From: Snuella sedimenti
Lineage (GTDB): Bacteria; Bacteroidota; Bacteroidia; Flavobacteriales; Flavobacteriaceae
Assembly (NCBI RefSeq): GCF_016428595.1
Contig: NZ_JAELVQ010000001.1
Location: 366,902-430,901 of the forward strand
DNA length: 64,000 nucleotides
Direction: 5' to 3'
The translations under genes were made by a program, and so were the position numbers. Below the pieces are notes generated by a model. That model saw only the letters and a list, made by a program, of their open reading frames with translations. It did no database searches and was not told the DNA's origin. Shown in pieces: positions 55,090 to 63,504 of the stretch. How positions within the stretch are numbered: the first letter of the stretch is position 1; every line of letters begins with the position of its first letter.

Positions 55090-56031
55090 TTACATTACAA
55101 ATTTTGAACTAATAGACTTATTATTGTGCACTTTTTGCATAACATCTGCAAACAGGTCGGCACAACTTAAAACGCGTATTTTTTCACTTTCTTGCGAAAG
55201 CGGAATCGAGTCTGTTACTATCAATTCTTCTAATTTCGATTGTTCCAATCGCTCATAAGCATTTCCCGATAAAATAGGGTGTGTACAAATAGCACGTACA
55301 CTTAATGCACCTCGCTCCATCATTAAATCTGCCGCTTTTGTTAAAGTCCCAGCAGTATCGACCATATCGTCAACCAACACCACATTCTTCCCTTTAACCT
55401 CACCTATAAGTTCCATATGCGAAATCACATTGGCCTTGGCGCGTTGCTTGTAGCAAATTACCACATCGCTACCCAGCGCTTTAGAATAGGCATAAGCTCT
55501 TTTAGAACCACCCATATCTGGCGAAGCAATGGTTAAGTTAGGCAAGTTTAAACTTTGTAAATAGGGCAGGAATATAATCGACCCATACAAATGATCTACT
55601 GGTTTTTCGAAAAACCCTTGTATTTGATCGGCATGTAAGTCCATTGTAATAATACGTGTAGCCCCAGCTGTTTCCAACATTTTAGCTACCAATTTGGCTG
55701 CAATGGGGACTCTAGGCTTATCTTTTCTGTCTTGTCTGGCCCATCCAAAATATGGTAAAACAGCCGTGATATGTCTAGCAGAAGCGCGCTTAGCGGCATC
55801 AATCATTAGGAGCATTTCCATTAAATTACCAGGACCCGGGTTGGTCGAACCGATAATAAAAATACGTGTCCCTCTAATAGACTCCTCGTAAGAGGGCTGA
55901 AACTCACCGTCACTGTAAGTAGACGTAATAACATTACCTAAGCTGGTACCAAAGGCTTTTGCAATCTTTTCTCCAAGAGCTTGACTCTGGGTACATGCAA
56001 AAATTTTAGCTTCGGTTATTACAATTGGCAT
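55090..56031 (-). CDS. prs: Ribose-phosphate pyrophosphokinase
   Basis: Prs makes PRPP from ribose 5-phosphate and ATP. The 313-residue protein contains RGTRIFIIGSTNPGPGNLME, DRKDKPRVPI, the MDLHADQIQGFF loop and the PRPP motif VVLVDDMVDTAGTLTKA. It feeds purine, pyrimidine and NAD synthesis, including the NadC step after nadAB. It is the first gene of prs-rplY. Confidence 0.97.
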   Translation of the reverse strand: MPIVITEAKIFACTQSQALGEKIAKAFGTSLGNVITSTYSDGEFQPSYEESIRGTRIFIIGSTNPGPGNLMEMLLMIDAAKRASARHITAVLPYFGWARQDRKDKPRVPIAAKLVAKMLETAGATRIITMDLHADQIQGFFEKPVDHLYGSIIFLPYLQSLNLPNLTIASPDMGGSKRAYAYSKALGSDVVICYKQRAKANVISHMELIGEVKGKNVVLVDDMVDTAGTLTKAADLMMERGALSVRAICTHPILSGNAYERLEQSKLEELIVTDSIPLSQESEKIRVLSCADLFADVMQKVHNNKSISSKFVM

Positions 56032-56175
56032 GGTTAACTTATTGTTTTATAGCGCCAAAGCGCACATTATTTTTAACGAGGTGCAAATTTATACATTTAT
56101 TTTAACCTAAAAAGTATATTCCTGAGTATTTTTATGTTTAATATCAAAAAAATATCTATTTTTGCTGTCCGAAAA

Positions 56176-56257
56176 GCTCAAGTGGCGGAATTGGTAGACG
56201 CGCTGGATTCAAAATCCAGTTTCTTCGGAAGTGTGGGTTCGATTCCCACCTTGAGTA
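56176..56257 (+). tRNA. tRNA-Leu (anticodon CAA)
   Basis: A class-II tRNA with acceptor GCTCAAG/CTTGAGT, a D-arm with GGCGGAATTGGTAGACG, anticodon stem CTGGA/TCCAG with loop TTCAAAA (anticodon CAA at 56210-56212), a variable arm (TTCTTCGGAAGT) and T-arm GTGGGTTCGATTCCCAC. The CCA end is not encoded. The accessory region begins just after it, so it could have served as an attachment site. Confidence 0.95.
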
Positions 56258-56280
56258 CTTTTTTAACATCAATTTTCCAT

Positions 56281-56313
56281 AAAAACCTGTAAATTAAATG
56301 TTTACAGGTTTTT
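56281..56313 (+). terminator. tRNA-Leu terminator
   Basis: AAAAACCTGTAAA (56281-56293) pairs with TTTACAGGTTTTT (56301-56313) and ends in a T-run, a standard intrinsic terminator 24 bases after the tRNA. Confidence 0.85.
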
Positions 56314-56366
56314 TAATTTTATTTAGTTCCAATTAACTACATAAATTATTAAATAAAAAGGAGCTA

Positions 56367-56406
56367 ATTCGGTGTCACTTTAGAAATTAAAAAAGTGACA
56401 CCGAAT
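56367..56406. repeat. Perfect 14-bp hairpin GGTGTCAC
   Basis: ATTCGGTGTCACTT and AAGTGACACCGAAT are perfect complements with a 12-base loop. The third copy of TGACACCGA at 56488-56496 suggests repeated binding sites. No adjacent gene explains them. Confidence 0.45.
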
Positions 56407-56707
56407 ATATATTAACAAATTGAATTTCAGTACATTAAAAAGAATGTCGTTTGTTTTATTTTTAGTATATTCAAGTCTAAAAATCACTGACACCGATGAA
56501 TAAATCTTTTTCACTTTTATTTTACATTAAAAAAAGTAAAGCCGATAAACAGAATGCAAAATTCGGACAAAGTATACCACTAACTTCGGAGCAAAGTGAG
56601 CCACCCTTGCCGGTCTAAATTGAGCATAGCTTGCCGGACGAAAGTGAGCCACTAAAAATCGTTTCTATTTGAGTTTACAAATAATCTTTCTTTTACAGGA
56701 AAAGATT

Positions 56708-58251
56708 ATGGCAAACAAACAAATAGACATGCGAAAAGTAAAAACCTTATTCAAGTTACATTCCCAAGGCACTAGTAAACGGCAAATAAGCACACAGCTA
56801 GGCATATCACGCAATACCGTGAGTAAATACATTAGCTTTTTTAAAGCCTTTAAATTAACGTCCTATGAAGTGTCCGCTTTAAGCATAGAAGAGCTCCACA
56901 AACTCTTTTTAAACAAGGCAAAGCCCAAGAACGAAAAGTTACTGACCCTAGAGCAGTACTTTCCATATTTTGATAAAGAGATGAAGAAAACGGGCGTCAC
57001 ACAACACCTATTATGGGAAGAATATAAAGAGCGCCATCCCGATGGTTTTCAGTTCTCACAGTTTAGGTATTGGTATCTGGAATGGCGCAGGGAAGTCTCT
57101 CCCGTGATGCACTTTAACCACAAAGCGGGCGATAAGCTCTTTATAGATTTTACGGGCAAGAAGCTAACCATTGTAGATAGGTATACGGGTGAGATTAAAG
57201 AGCTGGAAGTCTTTGTCTGTGTGTTGGGTGCCAGTCAACATACCTATGTAGAAGCCTGTGGGAGCCAGAAAAAAGAAGACTTTATTCGTTGTATAGAAAA
57301 TGCCCTATGGTTCTATGGCGGTGTGCCCAGGGCATTGGTAACGGACAACCTTAAAGCGGCTGTAACTAAAAGTAGCCGTTATGAACCAAAGATTAACGAG
57401 ACCCTTTCTGACTTTGCAGATCACTATGACACTACCGTGCTCCCCACAAGAGCATATAAACCCAGGGACAAGGCCATAGTAGAGAATGCCGTACGTATTA
57501 TATATACCCGGGTATTTGCCAAACTTAGAAAAGAAACTTTCCATAGCGAAACAGAGATCAATAGACGTATCCTAGAACTTATAGAGGCACATAACAACAT
57601 GTCCTTTAGGGGACGTGAATATACCAGAAGCTCCTTGTTCCAAGAACTGGAACGCTCAAAACTTAAGACGCTTCCCGTAAAGCGCTATGAGCTAAAACAG
57701 TATGCCAATGGTACGGTGCATAAAAATAGCCACATCTATTTTAATAAGGATAAGCATTACTATAGCGTACCTTACCAATACATTGGTAAGCGCATACGTA
57801 TCGTTTACTCAGAGAGTGCCATAGAAATCTATTACAAATACAACCGTATAGCCCTGCACCCAAGGCACAGAAAAAAGTATGCCTATACCACTACTAAGGA
57901 GCATATGCCCTCACACCATCATTTTGTAAGTGAATGGAGCAGTGAAAAGTTTATAAACTGGGCGGGCAGTATAGGGCACGATTGCCAAGATTACATCATC
58001 AAGATACTGGACAAAAAACAACACCCCGAGCAATCCTATAAGTCCTGTATGGGCATTTTACAACTGCAGAACAAAGTAGGGCGCACCCGATTGAACAACG
58101 CCTGTAAGCGAGCCTTGGACTACGGAGCTTACATTACAATATCATCGTAAACATCTTGGAGAAAGGCTGGGATGCCATAGAGGATACACCACAAGAACAA
58201 AGTCAAGTCCCCAACCACAATAATATCAGAGGAAAAGATTATTATAAATAA
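56708..58251 (+). pseudogene. istA: IstA transposase, frameshifted near the C-terminus
   Basis: The frame from ATG 56708 codes 480 residues with an N-terminal HTH (KRQISTQLGISRNTVSKY), the DDE core (FIDFTGKKLTI, LVTDNLKAAV, DKAIVENAVRI) and a C-terminal beta domain. It ends prematurely at the TAA at 58148-58150. From about 58135 another frame continues without a stop to 58251 with NIIVNILEKGWDAIEDT. One base, probably an A in TACAATTACAAT, seems to have been lost, removing about 35 residues. The ORF also opens earlier (56669), which I reject. Confidence 0.85.
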
Positions 58252-58259
58252 ACACCATT

Positions 58260-58991
58260 ATGAACACACAAACTTTAGAACAGATGAAGCAGTTACGCTT
58301 CTACGGTATGCACAGGGCCTTTAGTGAAACACTGCAAGCAGGCAGTGTGCAGTACACCAACGACGAACTTATTGCCCATTTAATACAATCTGAATGGGAT
58401 GACCGCTACAACAGAAAAATTGAGCGCCTTACCAAGGCTGCCAAGTTTAGATACAAGGCCATTATAGAGAACATCAATTATGACCTTGGCAGAAATATCG
58501 ACAAAAACCAGATCCAACGCTTCGCCAACTGTGATTTTATAAAAAATGAAGACAATATCCTCATTACGGGAAGTACCGGTGTGGGCAAGAGTTACATTGC
58601 TTCTGCCATTGGTTACCAGGCCTGCACATTAGGGTACAGGGTGATGTATTTTAACACCAACAAGCTCTTCACAAAAATGAAAACGGCCAAGGCCGATGGT
58701 TCCTACCTAAAGGAGATCAACCGACTGGAAAAGCAGGATCTACTTATCTTAGACGACTTTGGACTTAAAACCTTAGATAGTGCTAACAGACATATATTTA
58801 TGGAAATAATCGAGGACAGGCACGGTAAACGTTCCACCATTATAGCCTCGCAACTGCCAACAGAAGCCTGGCACCAAATTATTGGGGAACAGACAATAGC
58901 CGATGCCATTTTGGATAGGTTAGTTCACTCAGCACATAGAATTAATCTAAAAGGAGAATCCATGAGAAAAAAATTAAAAAAGAATCACTAA
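58260..58991 (+). CDS. istB: IstB ATPase of IS21
   Basis: The 243-residue AAA+ ATPase has Walker A GSTGVGKS near residues 103-110, Walker B DLLILDDFGLK, and the family's C-terminal ILDRLVHSAHRINLKGESMR. It loads IstA on target DNA. It starts 8 bases after the predicted real end of istA. Intact. Confidence 0.95.
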   Translation: MNTQTLEQMKQLRFYGMHRAFSETLQAGSVQYTNDELIAHLIQSEWDDRYNRKIERLTKAAKFRYKAIIENINYDLGRNIDKNQIQRFANCDFIKNEDNILITGSTGVGKSYIASAIGYQACTLGYRVMYFNTNKLFTKMKTAKADGSYLKEINRLEKQDLLILDDFGLKTLDSANRHIFMEIIEDRHGKRSTIIASQLPTEAWHQIIGEQTIADAILDRLVHSAHRINLKGESMRKKLKKNH

Positions 58992-59120
58992 TTTTAACAC
59001 TCAAATAAAACGATTTTTGGCACTTCATTTACACTGCTCACTTTCATCCGGCACGGGTGGTTCACTTTAACCGAATTTTCCACGTTGTAACCAATACGAA
59101 AAAAGTTGCGTTTTTATTTT

Positions 59121-59147
59121 TATACATCGAACTTCTATGTATATTTG
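59121..59147 (+). promoter_or_regulatory. PadR operator overlapping a -7 box
   Basis: TATACAT (59121-59127) and ATGTATA (59137-59143) form a perfect dyad with a 9-base spacer, overlapping the -7-like TATATTTG at 59140-59147. PadR proteins bind ATAC/GTAT-type dyads, so this fits autorepression of the PadR gene starting at 59169. Confidence 0.6.
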
Positions 59148-59168
59148 TTTTCTCAATAAACATAAAAT

Positions 59169-59513
59169 ATGGAAAAACTATCAAAAGAATTGATTGGAGC
59201 ATCCTCAACGCCAATTATATTATCAATTCTAACAAAAAACGAATCCTATGGTTATGAAATAATCCAAAATATTAAAGAAATAACAGGTGGGAAAATTGAA
59301 TTTGGAGAAGGAACCCTATATCCAGTTTTACATAAATTAGAAAAAAAAGGTTTGATTCAATCATCATGGAAAGTTGCAGAATCTGGAAGAAAAAGAAAAT
59401 ACTACAAAATTAGTAATGAAGGGAAAAAAGAGCTTAAAATAGAAAAAGAAAATTGGAATACTATTAATCAAATAATATCAAAAATATGGAAAGTAGAACC
59501 GAATTTAATTTAG
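59169..59513 (+). CDS. PadR family transcriptional regulator
   Basis: The 114-residue winged-helix regulator opens with EKLSKELIGASSTPIILSIL and has the conserved KNESYGYEIIQNIKE, GEGTLYPVLHKLEKKGLI and GRKRKYYKISNEGKKEL. It likely represses its own operon. Its 3' end overlaps the next gene by 28 bases. It sits beside the IS21 right end. Confidence 0.93.
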   Translation: MEKLSKELIGASSTPIILSILTKNESYGYEIIQNIKEITGGKIEFGEGTLYPVLHKLEKKGLIQSSWKVAESGRKRKYYKISNEGKKELKIEKENWNTINQIISKIWKVEPNLI

Positions 59514-60208
59514 ATAATAAAATCCAACAATGGAAATCCAATTTGAATAAAAAAAATAATTTGACTAAATCAAATATCATTGAACTTGAAAGTCACTTAT
59601 TCGATTTAATCGATGATTTGGGTTCAAAAGGATTAAATGAAGAAGAGTCTTTTATAATTGCACAGAAAAGAATTGGAAAAATTGATGACATCTGTTTAGA
59701 ATTTGATAAAGTAAATACTAACTTTTCAAACATTAATAAATCAATTCCATATTTAAAAGGCGCATTGATTTATATTGCATTTATAGCCTTGAGCAAATTG
59801 TTTTTACTTACCACTTTAGCTCTATCTCAAAAATTAAGTATCAATAATATAACATTTAATACTATTTCTATAATACTATTAGTTTTTATTTCGATTTCTT
59901 TCTTAAGCACATTATTTTTTAATTTAAACCGAAGAAAACCATTTTTAAGTAAATTATGCAATATCAATGTACTAGTTCCTTTAATCATTATATCATCACT
60001 AATAACATTTAGATTAAGCGCTGAAATAATCCTTCCTGGAATAGATGCCTCTGAATTAGGAAATTTTGGATTTTCATTTTCTAATTTTGCTATAATGGAA
60101 ACAAATTTTGCTTATTATAAAATATTATGTGGATTCATATTATTGACAACATCATTAATTTTCTTTTGGAGGAACAAAAAACATAATAAAATAAAACAAA
60201 CGAAATAA
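59486..60208 (+). CDS. Membrane protein paired with PadR
   Basis: The 240-residue protein has a soluble N-terminal helical domain (residues 1-80, with SNIIELESHLFDLIDDLGSK and AQKRIGKIDDI) resembling the HAAS/permease-prefix domain that accompanies PadR regulators. Four membrane helices follow (about 90-110, 123-146, 163-183, 214-232). The overlap with PadR shows coupling. Known pairs of this type relate to envelope stress or ABC permeases; specificity here is unknown. Confidence 0.75.
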   Translation: MESRTEFNLDNKIQQWKSNLNKKNNLTKSNIIELESHLFDLIDDLGSKGLNEEESFIIAQKRIGKIDDICLEFDKVNTNFSNINKSIPYLKGALIYIAFIALSKLFLLTTLALSQKLSINNITFNTISIILLVFISISFLSTLFFNLNRRKPFLSKLCNINVLVPLIIISSLITFRLSAEIILPGIDASELGNFGFSFSNFAIMETNFAYYKILCGFILLTTSLIFFWRNKKHNKIKQTK

Positions 60209-60541
60209 GTACTGGTTAAAATAACTAAGTGTTCATGTGGTCTGTAAGACCAAACAAGAACACCGTGTTGACTGAACCGGTTTTGGTCGGTTGGCCTACT
60301 ATGGGGATTGCCTTGTTTTTTGTGAAGGTTTCTTCGGGACTCCCTGGCCACATGGTGTTTTGCCCTGCATATAAAATAACAAGCATTAAGCTAAATACGA
60401 TAAGACAAAAATTCCTTCTTAAAAAGATTTAAAGCCTTACCCCTCTTTACTCGTAAGAATATTATTTATATTTGGGTATGTATAATGGAAATATGGTTGC
60501 CGGGGTAACTGTGTACAATTGTTAGCCATAATTAACCACTC
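60209..60541. other. Non-coding region with hairpin repeat copy A
   Basis: It contains the hairpin at 60229-60263, the conserved tail from 60267 (TGACTGAACCGGTTTTGGTC and onwards) and, near 60508-60524, the junction motif GTGTACAATTGTTA. The minus-strand frame over 60115-60351 lies across this repeat and is spurious. Confidence 0.55.
60229..60305. repeat. Hairpin repeat, copy A
   Basis: The first half, GTGTTCATGTGGTCT, pairs with AGACCAAACAAGAACAC (60247-60263). The second half has the sequence TTGACTGAACCGGTTTTGGT, then CGGTTGGCCTACTATGGGG (to 60306). The whole unit recurs at 61322-61450 with an insertion, and the first half resembles 8624-8662. Confidence 0.6.
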
Positions 60542-61303
60542 ATGCGAAACAAAGATTACGAAGAATACGCAAGTAAGAAATATGACGAATTAATCGAATC
60601 TCAAGAGGCTTTCAATTCAAAATTCAAATTAGAATCTTATTCAAATTGGTTTTATGACCAAGAATCAGAATTGTTACGCGTTTACAATGATGACGATGAT
60701 GAAATATTTTTCAAATATATTCCTATAGGTACTTATTCGTTAAAGTCTAATACTTGGTTATGGAGTTGGGAAAACGAACATTCTATTGAAAAAAACAAAT
60801 TGAAAACTTTAGTGGTTAAACAACTCGGAGAAAAGCGCGATTACGAGAAACTGACCAAAGGATTAATAGATTGTGACAGAGAAGAATGTTGGGATTTTGT
60901 AGCAATAAGTAAAAGTATGATTAACGCAATTGGTGTTTATTGTACGAATTCAAAAGACTTATTAACCTACAAACTACTTACTAAAGTTTTCACCGATAAA
61001 GATTCAAGCTTAATTCGGATGATGAAGCAAAAAACGGTTGATTGTGGAAATCATGGTTTCAGAAGACCTGCTTTCGTTTGTAAACATCTGAACCATAAAG
61101 AAAAACTTGGATTTGAGGAAGCTTTTGACACACATAAAGGTATGGACTTGGACGATGAGGATTCTTTTGCTGCTTGGTGTGATGAATGTGAACAAGTACG
61201 ATTAGAAACTGATGGTTGGAACGAAGAATCGGAGAAGTTTGCTGACATTAAATTGGTTTGTGAAGAATGTTATTTCGAACTAAAAGAGTTTAATAAAAAA
61301 TGA
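60542..61303 (+). CDS. Two-part protein, DUF6882-like plus cysteine-rich C-terminus
   Basis: The 253-residue protein starts MRNKDYEEYASKKYDELIES. Residues 1-150 look like the DUF6882 fold (WFYDQESELLRVYNDD, IPIGTYSLKSNTWLWSW), then a region with DCGNHGFRRPAFVCKHLNHK and WCDECEQVR with VCEECYFELK, which could bind zinc (four CxxC-type cysteines plus histidine). Such small soluble proteins often act as immunity partners, but no toxin is next to it. It lies between hairpin copies A and B. Confidence 0.55.
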   Translation: MRNKDYEEYASKKYDELIESQEAFNSKFKLESYSNWFYDQESELLRVYNDDDDEIFFKYIPIGTYSLKSNTWLWSWENEHSIEKNKLKTLVVKQLGEKRDYEKLTKGLIDCDREECWDFVAISKSMINAIGVYCTNSKDLLTYKLLTKVFTDKDSSLIRMMKQKTVDCGNHGFRRPAFVCKHLNHKEKLGFEEAFDTHKGMDLDDEDSFAAWCDECEQVRLETDGWNEESEKFADIKLVCEECYFELKEFNKK

Positions 61304-61321
61304 CCATGCCCAATAACTAGG

Positions 61322-61450
61322 AGTGTTCGTGTGGTCGGTACGGCCAAACATGAACACTGAGCCTGTCCTGAGCATCTCGACAAGCTCGATACAGGCTCAA
61401 TCGAAGGGTTGACTGAACCGGTTTTGGTCGATTAGCCTACTATGGGAATG
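61322..61450. repeat. Hairpin repeat, copy B (interrupted)
   Basis: AGTGTTCGTGTGGTCGG and CGGCCAAACATGAACACT form the hairpin (61322-61358). The tail TTGACTGAACCGGTTTTGGT reappears at 61409-61428 followed by CGATTAGCCTACTATGGG. Relative to copy A, about 48 bases (61359-61406) are inserted between the halves. Confidence 0.65.
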
Positions 61451-61720
61451 TAGCCTCTTACTTTTTCCATTGCCGAAAAAGTAAGCAAAAAGTCTAGGCT
61501 TACGATAAAAATCTAAGAAAATGCTACGGCACTCCCACCACGGATGAAAATACCTCCCCCTCATTGCTTCGGGGTCAAACAAGATTTTCATCCATATGTC
61601 CAGCCCTGCTACCTTGATTTTTAAGAGTTTTATCGGTAGGCCGCGGTCCATCTTCTCTTTCATCTTCTTTGTTATGCCTGCCTTTCGTCTGAGCCTGTAT
61701 CGAGCTTGTCGAGATGCTCA
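61369..61720. repeat. 31-bp perfect inverted repeat pair
   Basis: 61369-61399 (TGAGCATCTCGACAAGCTCG then ATACAGGCTCA) is the exact complement of 61690-61720. Each is itself a partial hairpin. The interval includes the copy-B tail and spacer, so the pair may delimit a small inverted or inserted segment. Confidence 0.6.
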
Positions 61721-61978
61721 AGATAAACTGTGGCAGGTATCCACTTTTGGATGCATTTATAAGAAAACCATATTTATAACACTATAGGTTTTAAAAAATT
61801 ATCCGATATCATTTTAATAGAAAGCAAGCTTCGCCAAACAACGGTTGTAAGTTTTTATCTATATTTATATCCTGAAAGTTATAGTTAGTGGTATTAAAGT
61901 TCCTCTTATCCGGAAACAAAAGATGTAAATTGGATAATGATGCCGCTTATAATGAGTTATGTACAATTATAAAAATGA

Positions 61979-62551
61979 ATGGATAAAATAAGGTCTTTTT
62001 TAAATAATTTATTTCGTAATTTTCTTCTAGGACTTCTCTTTTTGGGGATAATCCTTTTCTTCGTTGGGTTAGGATACAGAGGTAAATATCAAAAAGTATC
62101 TGACTCATATTTACCGATGGCTTTAATCGGACTCGGGATTTTAACACCTTATGTTATTTATTTATTTTACACATCAAATAAATATATAAAAAGACAAAAA
62201 ATCCATTTTGAAAAAGAATCAAATGATTTTAATGCATTCTTAAATACTTCAATAAAAGCGGATTTAAATCTTGACGATGTCGAGATAATCTCTTTTAATT
62301 CAAAGAGTCCTGACTTTTATGAAACTAAAGTTGGAAAAGTGATTCAAAAAGACTTTTATAAAAATAACAATCTAAATGATGTTGAAGTTGAATTCCCTTT
62401 TGGTGGACAAAAATTGAATTACTTCTTTAAAACTGGCAAAGAGCTGGATAGCATTAAAATTCATTTTGCAATTAAAAAAGAAACAAAAATTTACTTTGAC
62501 GAAAGTGATAGTGACAAAATTTATGTAGATTTTGATTTTCTTAGTAAATAG
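61979..62551 (+). CDS. Membrane protein of unknown family
   Basis: The 190-residue protein has two membrane helices (residues 14-35, FLLGLLFLGIILFFVGLGY, and 46-65) and a soluble C-terminal half rich in charged and beta-like residues (VEIISFNSKSPDFYETKVG, ELDSIKIHFAIKKETKIYF, DKIYVDFDFLSK). I do not recognise it. It belongs to the accessory plus-strand array, and follows the junction motif by about 7 bases. The next gene follows after 9 bases, so they are likely cotranscribed. Confidence 0.6.
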   Translation: MDKIRSFLNNLFRNFLLGLLFLGIILFFVGLGYRGKYQKVSDSYLPMALIGLGILTPYVIYLFYTSNKYIKRQKIHFEKESNDFNAFLNTSIKADLNLDDVEIISFNSKSPDFYETKVGKVIQKDFYKNNNLNDVEVEFPFGGQKLNYFFKTGKELDSIKIHFAIKKETKIYFDESDSDKIYVDFDFLSK

Positions 62552-62560
62552 AAAAACTGT

Positions 62561-62968
62561 ATGAATAGAATAATAATCGGACTTATTTTGACGACTGGTT
62601 CACTAAACTTAGCCTTTGGACAGAGCTTACAAGAAGGTCAAAAACGATGGAGTTCTGACCAAAAATTATCTTTCGAAGATTTTAAAATTAAAATCAGCGA
62701 TGAAAATAATGATGTCATTTTCAGTCAATTTATGATTTCACACGCTATTGGCGGATTTGACTTTATGAAACGTAATCTGAATCAAAAAATAGAAAATATA
62801 TTTCTTGGTAACGCCTCGTGGATAGACACAATAAAAATTTCTGATATCCAAAAACAAATTGACTTTCAACAAATGCAATTTGCCTTTAAGATTTTGCAAG
62901 TACGGCGATCTCGCATAGGTAAAATGAGTTTTGAGACAGACTGCCGTTGTACACAATACCTGAAATGA
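62561..62968 (+). CDS. Secreted protein, DUF922-like, possibly truncated
   Basis: The 135-residue protein has a signal peptide (MNRIIIGLILTTGSLNLAFG, cleavage near GQS) and the motif RWSSDQKLSFEDFKIKIS, which recalls DUF922-type proteins (S-W-x-D-F-K). Later parts read SWIDTIKISDIQKQIDFQQM and FAFKILQVRRSRIGKMS. The longer family members continue with a helical tail and a histidine-containing motif missing here, so it may be truncated or decayed. Its stop overlaps the next start as ATGA. Confidence 0.4.
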   Translation: MNRIIIGLILTTGSLNLAFGQSLQEGQKRWSSDQKLSFEDFKIKISDENNDVIFSQFMISHAIGGFDFMKRNLNQKIENIFLGNASWIDTIKISDIQKQIDFQQMQFAFKILQVRRSRIGKMSFETDCRCTQYLK

Positions 62969-63504
62969 AAATCGGAACTAAAATATTAATCCTATTTCTG
63001 ACATTGAATTTGCTTTCTTGTAAAAGTTCAGCGCAGGATATTGAAACAAAAAAACCTGTACCTGAATTTGACTTTTCAGGAATGAATAAAAGTAAGTTTC
63101 CGAAGCCCGTTGGATATGTAAATGACTTTGAGCAAATATTTACACCCGACCAAAAAATTCTATTGGAAAAACTAATCTCGAACTATGAAAAACGAACGAC
63201 AAAAGAAATCGCCATCATAACAGTAAGTACAATTGAGCCTTACGATAACATCAAAGATTATGGAACTGACATCTCAAACGAATGGGGAATTGGAAAAAAA
63301 GGAAAAGATAATGGATTGGCAATTATTTTCAGTAAATCTTTAAGAGAAGTTCGTGTCTCAACAGGAAATGGAACTGAAAAAATTTTAACCGATGAAATTT
63401 GTAAGAGCATAATTGACCAAATTATGGTTCCAGAATTCAAAAACGGGGAATATTATAACGGAATTGAAAAAGGGTTGCTGGAATTAATAGCAAAATGGAA
63501 ATAA
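62965..63504 (+). CDS. TPM-domain lipoprotein (YgcG-like)
   Basis: This 179-residue protein starts at the ATG at 62965 (the frame is open from a TTG at 62947). The signal has a lipobox (NLLSC, Cys about residue 19), so it is a lipoprotein. The TPM domain (residues about 49-175) has VNDFEQIFTPDQKILLEKLI, TIEPYDNIKDYGTDI, WGIGKKGKDNGLAIIFSKSL and REVRVSTGNGTEKIL. TPM proteins include PSII repair Psb32 and bacterial YgcG; a phosphatase role is suggested but unproven. The ATGA overlap couples it to the preceding gene. Confidence 0.85.
   Translation: MKIGTKILILFLTLNLLSCKSSAQDIETKKPVPEFDFSGMNKSKFPKPVGYVNDFEQIFTPDQKILLEKLISNYEKRTTKEIAIITVSTIEPYDNIKDYGTDISNEWGIGKKGKDNGLAIIFSKSLREVRVSTGNGTEKILTDEICKSIIDQIMVPEFKNGEYYNGIEKGLLELIAKWK

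Larger units (their letters stand above)
56258..56554. other. Non-coding region between tRNA-Leu and the IS21 element
   Basis: It starts with a terminator (56281-56313) and contains a large hairpin, ATTCGGTGTCACTT (56367-56380) paired with AAGTGACACCGAAT (56393-56406). TGACACCGA recurs at 56488-56496. No ORF is seen before the IS21 end at 56555. Confidence 0.55.
56555..59082 (+). mobile_element. IS21 family insertion sequence
   Basis: The element carries istA and istB. Its likely ends are TGCAAAATTCGG at 56555 and CCGAATTTTCCA ending at 59082, i.e. imperfect inverted termini beginning TG and ending CA. Sub-terminal repeats (AAAGTGAGCCACCCTTGCCG near 56592 and the inverse CGGCACGGGTGGTTCACTTT near 59049-59068) are typical of IS21 multiple transposase binding sites. 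I see no target duplication in the immediate flanks. Confidence 0.85.
61304..61978. other. 675-base repeat-rich non-coding region
   Basis: It contains hairpin copy B (61322-61358), an inserted hairpin block (61369-61399), the copy-B tail, a CTTACTTTTTC/GAAAAAGTAAG hairpin (61456-61484), the inverted 31-base partner at 61690-61720 and the junction motif near 61956-61972. The minus-strand frame 61397-61663 lies in repeats and is rejected. A poorly coding AT-rich stretch with no ORF follows from 61780. Confidence 0.6.

Noticed and set aside
56545..59092. Target-site duplication flanking IS21
   Set aside because: Flanking bases (AAACAGAA left, CGTTGTAA right) do not match; no duplication can be claimed.
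60115..60351. 78-aa minus-strand frame over hairpin copy A
   Set aside because: Overlaps the end of a plus-strand membrane gene and a repeat; no start context or family.
60226..61450. Classical integron attC sites
   Set aside because: The hairpins do not carry the GTTRRRY/RYYYAAC cores and no IntI gene is in view, so I only call them cassette-like.
61397..61663. 88-aa minus-strand frame with FDPEAMRGRYFHPWW
   Set aside because: It lies inside the repeat block and reads across a known dispersed element; such frames are typical spurious calls.
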